Source: Owenia fusiformis (lineage: Eukaryota; Annelida; Polychaeta; Sabellida; Oweniidae). From it: a stretch of DNA of 64,000 bases. A program made the position numbers and the translations under genes. The stretch is taken from positions 48,379,885 through 48,443,884 of the forward strand of contig CAIIXF020000001.1 of the NCBI GenBank assembly GCA_903813345.2, written 5' to 3'. The notes under the pieces are model-generated. The model was not told where the DNA came from and did no database searches. It was given only the letters and a program-made list of their open reading frames with translations. The number at the start of each line of letters is the position of its first letter. The stretch's first letter is position 1. Of the stretch, positions 39,001 to 51,000 are shown piece after piece.

Positions 39001-42000
39001 AAATATGTCAAATACAAGATGGCAGTCAGGCCATGGACCTTTTAGAATATATTGCTTTAACTACCTTTTAGAATATATTGCTTTAACTACCTTTTAGAAT
39101 ATATTGCTTTAACTACCTCTTAGAATATATTGCTTTAACTACCTTTTAGAATATATTGCTTTAACTACCTTTTAGAATATATTGCTTTAACTACCTCTTA
39201 GAATATATTGCTTTAACTACCTTTTAGAATATATTGCTTTAACTACCTTTTAAAATATATTGCTTTAACTACCTTTTGGAATATGATGTTTTAACTTGTT
39301 TAATGATACACACAATTACTTTTTAACCATAAATGACTGCCACTAACCTGCAATGTACTAGGGTAGTTCTATATAAGGTAGAAGGAGATGGAGCCTCCTG
39401 TATAAGCGATTCCTGTCTTTTGTTGACATCATGAAGGAAATTGAGCACACACCCAGGGTCATTTGGTACACCATGGTCAGGCCAGACTTTAAAGTGGTAC
39501 TGAAAGACTTTATGGTATTCCTCTTTTGAGTCCTGTGAATAAATGAGAGGGATTTTATAATTAGAGACATTATAGTTTCTGTAATTGATGATTGTATATG
39601 CTATAATCTCATCTGAAATGTTATGTCAGGTTGTATTAAAAATACGATAACCTGAATATGTGCAGCGTTAAATTAGATTTGTAATCAAATTAAAACCAGG
39701 GTAAGTGGAACACATTTTGAACCTCAAAACAGCATTTCAGTTTATTGGAGGTGATCCACTTTCAGATATTCATTATATTTGAAGTTTACAGATAACAGAA
39801 CTTGAAAATGTTTTTCACTTTTGAAAGTGTTCCATTTAACAGGGATTTACTGTACACATATAGATGCAAAAGCGATGCTATGATATAGTGCATTACTTCT
39901 GGGACAACCCTCGTATATCTAAGTTTGTACACTCACCGAGTCATCATTCCGCTTAGCTGAAACGATAAACTCTCGTAATGTGTAATCTGATGTTGTCGTC
40001 TCTTGAATATTTTTCACCACAATATTCAATGTGTGGGATTTGATTTCTTTGGTTGCTTCACATTCTGGCCAATACCTTGCACATTTATTCTGAAAAACAA
40101 TAAATCTCACGCTCAGCTCACAGTGTATGCCTCTTAGACTACAATGAATCATTGGTTATTGGATTGGAAATACTTTGAATGGCTGATTTGCAATAGATTT
40201 AAACACTTATATAGTGCTGGCACTTATAAGTTCTTACCTTTCCACGTTCCACTTCTTTGGTTGTCATGACGATAACTCCAACGTTTTCTTGCCAGACCAT
40301 TCTCCAAAAGTCACTTATAGTGTTTGGCATACAACCCTGGGTGGCCAGGTATTTTTTATGATCTGCCTCAGGAAAAATTGCACCAGGCTCATCTTCCCCC
40401 TGCAGATAAATGTGTCTAATGTAAATGTGTTTTGTTTCTCATAAAATTACTGATCTCATAATGCATGTACTGCAGATTGAATTAACATTGAAGTAAAACA
40501 TGCAAAATCTAATAATTCTGCTGCCTTATAAATAAATTGTTTAGTAATCAAATGTAAATGAGCTATGGTCAAATATCATTCACAATCTAAATAAAGCACA
40601 AATTGTGGTCAAAATAAAAGTTCTTACATCAATATGATTGGCATTTATGTAGTCTGATCCAACGACATCTGGATCTCCATCTTTTAGCATAACCCTGGTA
40701 TGGTCAACTGAAAATGCAGATGTACATATACTCATACTGAAAATAACTTTCCCTGGCTAAAGAAACAATGTTTCAGACTCTAAATACAACAAAGTCACTC
40801 AGAAACATTTACAGCAAAGAATAACAGTTTATAGTATTGATTCAAAATTCTTAACAGAATGATTGGGAAATCTCAATTCTCAGCAGGAACGAAATCAGAT
40901 TAGGCACAGCATTAATGTATTGAACTACTTACAAGGTAATATATTTTATATCTATTTTTGGCTTTATTTTCTGGTCTATTGCCCTCTTTTCTGCTATAGA
41001 GATGTTTACACTCTTGTTGTTGCAGTTGCTAGAAATATAAAACATCACAATATACCATAACAACTAAAAATATTTTGTTCAGAATTAAATCACTTTTGTC
41101 TTTATTCCTCAAACAATATCAAGTTGTACCTCTTCTGTATACTGCATGTTTCCTACCATTGTCCACACCCTGAACATTGCATGAACACAACCCGTCACTC
41201 TTTATGAAAAAGGCTTGGGGATATCTTGCAAGTTTCTACATTTTGTTTTCATTTTATCATGAAACAAAAATTAACAAAATCATATTTCACCAGCTAATTT
41301 AAACAAAATCCTATCAATATTCGACTGTATATTGTAGTTCATTACCTCAAATTCTTCCCAGAAGCCAGCCTTTCCACTGGTGGTTGTGCCTGCCTTGTGT
41401 TCTTTCTGTAGTTCTTTTACTCTGTTCTCTATACCAGATGCATTGATACGTGTTGCATTGAAAGGCTGAAACATGTAAGTACATAGAATATTAATAACAA
41501 AATTCATAAAACACAAGATGAAATGTTTTAAATTCTTTTGTTCTAATATGTCTGGCAATGATTGGCTCTGACACGTAAGTACATACCAATTCACAAACCA
41601 ACAACTTTAATTGAAACACATACTTCTGTATAATACTAACATGTAGCAAAATACAAACATGACAGGATATTATAAGCACAGTATGAGGGGACTAGCCTAG
41701 CCCCTAAAAGAAAAGATCTTGATCCTACATTTTAAAGGATAATAGTTTTGGGTATGACAATCCTTGTAAACAGGTGTTAAAGGACCAAATCCCCACCATG
41801 CATGTGGGGAACCCGATCCTCTAATTTTTTACCACCATACATGTGGGAACCCGATCCTGTAATTTATTACCACCATGCATGTGCGGAACCCGATCCTCTA
41901 ATTTTTTACCACCATACATGTGAGGAAACCAGTCCTCTTATTATGAAGTGTACAATAACTGATGAGAATTTCTCACCTGTTTTAAATGTACCACAGTACC

Positions 42001-45000
42001 AGATGTCTCCACCATGGGGTTCTTCTTATAATGTTCAACCAGGTCTGATAAACTGTCAAATTGTTCTCCTCCAGTTAAATCAAATCTCCCATCCTAGAAA
42101 ACATATACAAAAATACATAAGTTAAAAAAGTATATATATAAGTATGACTGATTTTTTAAGGGCCATAAACTGATTTAGATAAATAAAGGCCAATATATGA
42201 CTGTCAATATATATGTCATTATAAGTCAATATACTTAAGTAGTTATTTTAGAATATGAGGTCCAGCTTGGTTGTTATGCCACAGAAATTTGGACCCATAA
42301 ACTCAGCAGTTATTCTAAAATTGCATAAACTATATTGCATATTACAAATAAAGAACTATATGAGCTGTTTTTCTTAGAAGTGGCTAAATTTCACATACTC
42401 AACAAACATTTCCCTACCCCATAGTCATCGATCAAACAATATGTAGTCTCTAAGCATTTGAATGAGAAACATTTATGACTTATTAATATCCTAAAGTGTA
42501 TCACGTTAAATAAACAAGGCCGCTGTAAGTAAGTAATAATTCACCTCAGGAAAATGCCCTTCTACGTGTATTTATTGAAAAGTACAGTCAGCAACACATA
42601 TATAGATAAAGCTAATATATGCATGGCAGAATACCTTGTGGTAAAACATTAAGTCTTATAGGGTATTGTGACATTTGTACTCATTCATCTAATAGTGCAT
42701 ATACATTTTAACTTCCTTGTGTATTTTTATCACACAATTTATATGCTCACATGTTTTTTTGTAAATTCTTTTTTTTATGGGACCATGTACAATTAATGCA
42801 AGTTTGGCCTTCATGTTTTTAATATAATTTTAGTATATTTAATAGAGTTCCAGAATCTGATACTATATATATATAGTATATCTATCTAACTAAGATTTTG
42901 TGATCAGTTGTTCCTGATATGTGAACAGTATCCTCTTTTTATCTTTTATATTCCAGCTCTGGTGTCTTACCACTCTTTCACTGACACTCTGTGGTACTGG
43001 GAATTTTGGACATATGTGAACATGAAACCAGTAAGCAAGTACACAAGGTCCCTTGGGAAGATTACTTGATCTTGTGTAATTCTCTGCCCCCCTCAATCAT
43101 CTACCTACTTCTTTTTATCCCGAGAATGTTATGTAATGCTTTGTTTTATCTTACATGATGCACATAAGAGAATGATGTGAAACAAAAAACACCTACCTGC
43201 TGGCATCGTATCATTACATGTGTAACCTTATCCTCAGTTCTTACAGAAAGAACAAAACCTCCAGGCTGACTTTGGCTCTCACGTACAAGATAGCTGCCAT
43301 TTTTGCCTCGTTCCTGAAGCGACTTTTCCGCCTCTTTTCCAGATATATGTCCATGGAACCACCTTGAAACCACACCAATCATATTACATGTATGTATTTT
43401 CCAAAAGTTGTAAGGCAACCATGTTAAGTATATTTCATAATATGATTTTATTTATCTTTAAGAATTCATGGCCAAAATCTTAATATGTAGGTATAAATAG
43501 ATCAATAGCTTATATTTAATAGCTTGTAGCTAAGTACATTTAACCTCTACTTGCATACATAAATGCAAACATGTACAATACAATTAAATCATATGTTTAA
43601 CAAAAGTAGATGAACATCATGAAAGTCACCCCCACCACCCACCCAGTTGTGGGTAAAGCTGTTACGCTGTAGTGGGCTGGTAAGCCCCAAATATACTTTC
43701 CAAAATGGTAGTTATCCCTTTTTTTAGAAAATGTTTAGTCATACATAATTAGCAACTTTGTCAAAAGTTTGGTCAAAGTTAATCATGTTTTTCAATGTTT
43801 TGGTCAAAATCTCACCATTCTGATAACAGATATGATAGTCTTGTTATTGTCATAATTAGTAAAAAATAATCAAAAAGTTTGGGTCATTCTACCAATAAGA
43901 TTGATTTATCCTATGCCAAGTAGAGTTTTAGGGAGATAAGTTGGCAAGATATATCCCGTATCCTGATTTTGAGGTTTCCATATCCAGAACCTCCATATCC
44001 CCTGCCATATCTTCCGCTTCGGTGCATATTTCCCCGCTTCACTGAAAACTCTACTTGGTATAGGATAAAGCAGTTATGTACGGTCGGTTTGGATATGGGG
44101 TTCATCCCTCGTGAGATATGCACATCTACCTTTGGTCCCTACGGTCCCTCAGGTAGATATGCATATCTCCCTCTGGATAAACCCCATATCCAAAACCTCC
44201 CAGTACATAACCCTTATTCATTCAATATAAAACAGTATTTTTATACTGTTTTTGGTTATAAGTTTGGCCCAAGGGCAATAATACAAATACAATCCTTTAT
44301 AATATGCAAAAATTGTTTGTAACAATAAACAAATCATTGAATCCAAATGGCCTTAAATAATTCAGCGTTCTTCACACGATGATATATTGATATAAGGGTT
44401 TGACCCTGGGTTATTGTCTACATGTGTAATTGACCCCTCCTTTATACTTGGCAACACATTTAGCCTTCGAGGTCAATTTTTTTCTTAAATCAAAAAATGC
44501 GGTACAAATGTAAGTATCACTCTGCATGTAACTATTCCATAACTGTACATGTGAATATGTTTGGCGTGTCACAGTTGCATTTTCTCATGAAGAAATAAAA
44601 TATTTGCTTTGAAAGCAAAAAGGAAATGTTGCACACATAATTTCCATACAATTCAAAAGAAAGAAAATTTAACTGTTTAATTTATGCATATTGGACTGGC
44701 AGTAATAATGTCACATATGTGTGAATTAATTTCAAAATGCAATCAAATTAAATTTTGAACGATATTTTGAAATATGCATTTTTCAAAAAATAGAATTTTG
44801 CAAAATATTTTAAATAAGTGAAAATGACATTAACAAGAAGGATATTAAGGAATCATTTAATACTGTATCAATGATTTATCTATTTCCATAAAATGGGATT
44901 TTGTAATCCTGAGTATCAAAGCCTATTACAGTGGTAAAGATTAAAAGGTGGATTGGATCGAGGGGATTGGATTCATGTAAAAGGTGGATTGGATCGAGAA

Positions 45001-48000
45001 TCTTCAAAATATAGAATTACTTAAGATTTTTTTCTATTGATCTCCCTGTCAGATTTGTGCTCTGCTCCTGTCCACAATGTCAAATAACAGATGTAATATT
45101 ATTTTGCTTGGGTGGACTAGAAGAGTGAGTGACCTGGTTCCCACTTTCTGATAACAAATAATCTTATTAATTTCAGGGTGATTTAAGGCAATTCATAAAT
45201 CATAAGGCAGACTGCTTTGAAGAGCCATATCATTTGTTTTCAATCCAAAAAGAACATCTAGTAGATGGGAACATCAACACATCAATTTGAATGACAGATT
45301 TTATCAACACAGATCTATTTATTATCTTTAGAAAGTAGATCTACGAGGGAAAGCAGTTGAATCCTTGTAGTATCCACCAACTAATTATATTGTATTTGTT
45401 GTTGTTTTGTTCTGATTCCCCAAAGAGACCCAAGTAATCACAAAATACTTTGAAAATGGAAATTTTGCTGAGAGGAAGATCAACAGAAAAAATCTTTAAA
45501 AAAAATTCCATATTTTGAAGATTCCTGATCCAATCCACCTTTTACATGAATCCAATCCACTCGATCCAATCCACCTTTTAATCTTTACCATTACAGTAGG
45601 CTCAGAAGAGGAGAAATCAATATAAAGTTTTGTTGCTGATAAGGTCTAAATGACATCATAAGTAACTGTCATGACCTAAATGAGAATTTCATCACTAAAT
45701 GAATGGCTGGTATTTATAAAAGCACAAAGTTCAGTGAATGGTATTTTGAGTGGGTAGCTGGATTTATATAATATATTTTTCGACTATATTCTCAGTATTC
45801 TGGTTGGTTAAGCTAAATGAAAGGATTACCTCTACCTCAAAGATGCTAACGAAGTTATCTTTGAAAGAACAAAAATCAAGCTATTTGAAAAAATCTCCAC
45901 ATTCCTCATTACTTCAGTATTATTACCTTTCAGTGGTAGGATCCGCTGAGTTAAGTGGGTATTTAAGTTCTATAATCTCCCCTCTCTTCTCCTTTAACTG
46001 GCCCTGGTTTTCAGTGTAATGCTGCACCAACTCAGCTAGAGTAGCAAACTTCTCTCCTCCATACAGGTCATAGAAGTCACCAGTGTTCTGGATCTTTATG
46101 TGAGTTACTTCAACCTTACGCCTGTAACAATTACAAAAGGTTTGTTAAGTCTTTTTGGAGAAAAAATAGATTCATAAAAGTTTCTAAGGGCTTTGAAAGC
46201 CCATGATGTTACATAAAATGGACATAAAATATTTCATTGAACTATTTTTAGAACCAAAGTTGTCAAAAGTGAACCCCTTGGAATTTTCCAATGGGGGTTG
46301 GGAAAGCCTGGCTACGGGCCTGCATATGTCTTTTAGGTTAAGAAGTTTCAATAAACAGTATACTGATACATTTGACAAGGTAAAGATAATGTTGATGCTA
46401 TTCACATTTTTTCTGTATTGCAATGACTAAACTAAACTTTGAAGAATGAGATATTTCATAATTTTCCAGTTTGCCATGGTGAGCAAGATGCATAATTTAA
46501 TATTTATAGTTCAAATTAAGAATCTGATGACAAGCACTTTTATTTAGTCAACAAGAGAATAAAAGTTTACCTGACGGACAAAGTAAAATCTCCAGGATTA
46601 CTTTTGCTAGGTCTTGCCAGGAAGCTGCCATCAAATCCCTTCTCCAACAGAAGTTTCTCTGCCTCTAAGCCAGTAATGTTAGGATGGAACCATCTGAAGC
46701 AAACAAAAGTATCTGATACAACATGTACATTGTATAGTTTACAGTCTTGGTGTAAAGACATTGCTGCACCATATTACAAATTATCATTGAGCCTTGAGGT
46801 AATTTTCCACGGTGTATTTATGTCTTCAAATCTCTGAAAATGAGAAATTTTACAAGTAAATTTTCTATTAATTACAATACAAACCTATTCCATGACATAT
46901 GCTAATACCCCTAATTTGGAAAAATGGGCAAGTCCAAAAACAACAGGATAACCTGAATCCTTCTAGGTCAACTGACCTAACACCCCTTTATATGCTATAA
47001 CTTCATAATTGTACGCAGTAAAACTTAAAAATACTGCGGGGAGGCCGGGTGGGCCTATGGTCATGGAATAGGTTTGTATTGTAATTAATAGAAAATTTAC
47101 TTGTAAAATTTCTCAATTACATACAATCCAACCTATTCCATGACATATGCTGAATCAAAAGTAAAGGAGGTGGGATCCCGATTAAGCCAAAAGTATAATA
47201 AATAAATATACACAAGTACTTATAATAAAAAGTAAATTCATATTACCAAAAAGTACTCTGATCTCACAAACCATAGTGATCCCTAGTAGAACAGCCACCG
47301 TCATCCATTGTAGGGCAGAGGCTGTGACACATCTGTATAACTGTTATTGTCCTATCATAGTGAGCAGTCTTAGCCATCTAAGGGTAATGACAAACTCCTA
47401 TGAATAGAGACTGGTTAACCAAGAATGGGCCGTTTAACCAAACGAGGCAACCTTGCAGTTCTTCAAGGGTCCAGGTCACAAGCTAGTTGAGTTGAACCCT
47501 TCTGCAAAACAGTTCAGCTACACATCTGGGAGACTGTATGTCCTTTCACAGTGAGTATCCTTACCCATCTAAGGGTTGCGAATAACTCCTATGAACAGAA
47601 CTGGTTAGCCAAGGATGGGCCGTTTAACCAAACGAGGCAACCTTGTAGTTCTTCAAAGGTCCAGGTCACAAGCTGGTTGAGTTGAACCCTTCTGCAAAAC
47701 AGTTCCACTTACACAAGAACTGGATAGACAAGGAATGGCTGTGTACAAGATAAAGACAAACCAAGTCCACCCAGTATTACTTCCAATCACCAGACTACAG
47801 TGCAATACTGAGTTGGTAACAAGTTGCAGAGTACTTAAAGTTGTATATAGTTCTTGAAGCTGTAGACCCACCTGCAGCTTGGATGAGATATACATGAGTT
47901 AATCCAAGCCATTGTTGTAGTTCTTGTCAGTGTAGACAAAGGCATCATCCTTTCATCCATTGGAATTCTAGGAAACTGCCAAATAAATCAACTACCATGA

Positions 48001-51000
48001 GTTACAGCACAGGGTCCTAAAGGAACCAGTCTTGCATACAAAGTGAGGTGGAACACACTACATCTGTCTTGTCACTGCTCTCAGAGTTGGTTGTTAGTTG
48101 AATAAACATCAAGTCTGGACCAGCGATGATCATAAGGCCGTTTCAGCCAACTTGTAGAATGGTTTAACGACAAAGAACAATACCACTACACATCTGCTAA
48201 GTGCTTCTTGTCTTTTGGATCCATAACAAAGTTACATGGAGCAAGACACCTCCGTAGACCCAGCCAGTCGAGGTTGGTACAGTCATCAGATAACTACAAG
48301 GATAAGTCAAACCATCTTCTTTGTAGTACCAATTAGTATTCATCATAGAACAGATCAACCATTACTGCTGACCTGGGCAAGAAGAGACATCTTCCATCTG
48401 GCCAAAACAAGTTGTTCAATGGACAAACTAGTGCATCTAGACAGTCTATCCATCTGTATAAAAACTGTAACACAGCTACCCTAGTAGACACAGTGGCACA
48501 TCAAGCACAAAGTAGTACAGCATAGAGGTCCATACTTATCTATAAAGGATTAGTATGGAGATGAATCTAAAGGTGGTTGGAAACAAGCTTGCATTTGTTG
48601 GTAAACTTCTTAGACATCTTTAAGATGAGGATATCACTGTTATGATTGTCTATAGTGGCCATAGCATAACAGAAAGTATTCTACTGCCATCAAAGCACTG
48701 GTAAGTGTTGTTCCCACAAAGAGCTTGGCTTGGAATGCAACCTTCAATTGTTGTATTCGGCATTGTAGTTGATAAACTATTGGATTGTGGTTAGAACATC
48801 CATCTGTCCAGGTTGTAAACAGCAAACATCATAGCTAGTGCTGCATATTGACAGAATACTGCAGAAGAATTCAGAAACTCACTGGATCAACAAAATTCTT
48901 GGCCTGGAACCAAAAACTTTAAATGTTCTTCGCAGGCTTGCAAAAGACAGACTAGTGGTATCTTCAATGGATAGTACATCTATCTGTCTTAAGAGTATAA
49001 CAGCATTGAACGTAGATACTGCTACAAAAGGAAGCACTACTAGTATAGTATGAGAGTATAGTAGTGCTAGATCCACCAAAATCTGTGTCCAAAAACGTAA
49101 CCTTTAAATTCATCCAGGTTTTTAGTTGGCAGCACTGGTTGACAAGAATAGTCAGCTTTTCTCCCGGGTCTGTCTAAAGCTACCAAGAGCATACATCATG
49201 GATGTAGGTGTATTGGAACACTACAGTATGTAGTAAGGTAGTGCTGGATCCACAAAGTTCTTGACTTGGAGCATAACCTTTGTAGATCAAATTTGGCTTG
49301 TAGTTGAAACTCTAGTATCAACAGGATATACATCAGGCCCGCATGGTCATCGAAGTACTACTGCATGTGTCTACCAGTCAATGTTGGATCCATACAACAC
49401 TTGGTCCAAGAACATTACTTTTCAGTAGTCTTAAGCCAAACTTGCAGTTGCTCAAGGGAAAAAACTATATCTTAAAACATGATAAGTTTATCCAATGGTT
49501 AAAACTTCCAGCCTTTTACTAGTTAAATAGTAGTATAAGTACTATGAACTAGTAATAATATAAAACCAAATGAAGTCTGGACTGGAGTGAAACCTAAAGC
49601 AAACCAGGCCCAAAAAGCCCGAGATTAATTCCACAAATAAAGTGACTTGTAGTTTCTCAATGGAAAAAACGATATCATAAAACATGATTAGTTTGTCCAA
49701 TTGGTTAATTCTACCAGCCTGTTCTAGTTAAGTAGTAGTATACCAGGCCCGTAGCCAGGGGGGGTTCGGGGGGTTCGGGCGAACCCCCCCCCTGGCCAAA
49801 ATTTCTTTCAAAATCATGCAGTTTTTCACCATTCTGACTACTTTTTAAGTGATTTTTGGCCATATTTGCCAAAGTGAACCCCCCCCTAGAATTTTTTAGA
49901 AAAACGAACCCCCCCTTGGAAAATTCTGGCTACGGGCCTGTATACGTACTATGAACATGAACTAGTAATAAAATAAGACCAAAAGGAGTCTGGAAGTGGA
50001 GTGATACCTGAAGGCAATCCAGGCCCAAAGACCACAAAGATGAATTCCACAATAAAAGTGACTCGCATTTTCTCAGGGGAAAATACTATATCAAAAGAAA
50101 CATGGTCAGTTTATCCAAGTGGTTAAAACTACCATGCTTTTACTAGTTAAAAAGTAGTATTAGTACTATGAACATGAACTAGTAAAAATATAAGACCAAA
50201 TGAAGTCTGGAACTGGAGTGAAACCTTAAGGCAATCCAGGCCCGAAAACCACAAAGGCAACTTTCACAATCGAAGGGATGTGTTTTCAATATTAGATGAA
50301 AACCACCTTGTTTGAAAATAATAACCAATCACGAATGAATAAGTAATATGGTTATGAATAAGAACGACAAAGAAAGAAAACAGGCTCCAGATAATAAAAA
50401 TGAGAGCCCATCACTTAGAAGCATGTTCAAAACACAAGATTCATAGTATAAAGAACCTGAACCGATGCGTAGAATCCTCTCTTCTACTGTTGATTGAATA
50501 AAATAAAATTATATTTCAATCAATTGACTCATGATCTGATCAATTTAAGACAAGATTCAAACATGTGTGAAGGTACACCGCTTATAAAGAAACATATAGT
50601 TACTTAGAAAATATGCATGAAACCAATCAATACCAGAAAAGGAGTGATTGATAAGTAGCTGTTCAAAAGTATGAAGCATATTTTAAGGTGAGCCACTCCA
50701 TAAAAAACTGTGGTTAGGGTAAAACTAACCAAAAGATTCTAAGACATAGAGTGGATCTGAGATATGTAGATAAACAATAATGTAGATCTCCATAAAGAGA
50801 CACAAAAGTACAAACAAACAAAAACAAAAAACTTAGTAAAAATTATCCTTGTAAAATTAAAAATAATGAAACAAGATTTGAACACCAAGATATCCAAAAT
50901 GATTGTAGAACAGACATCCTATGCCCTGGTATAAATAAAGAATGAATATGTTGTGACCAGAAGGCATTAATGAGCCATTAAATGTATCTTAAAGTAAGGC

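Noticed and set aside
39039-39299. CRISPR-like regular repeat
   Set aside because: Units are head to tail with no unique spacers and the DNA is from an animal; it is a minisatellite.
48236-49079. Open frames in the 48-49 kb region
   Set aside because: They fall within the degenerate tandem array and are not conserved from unit to unit.
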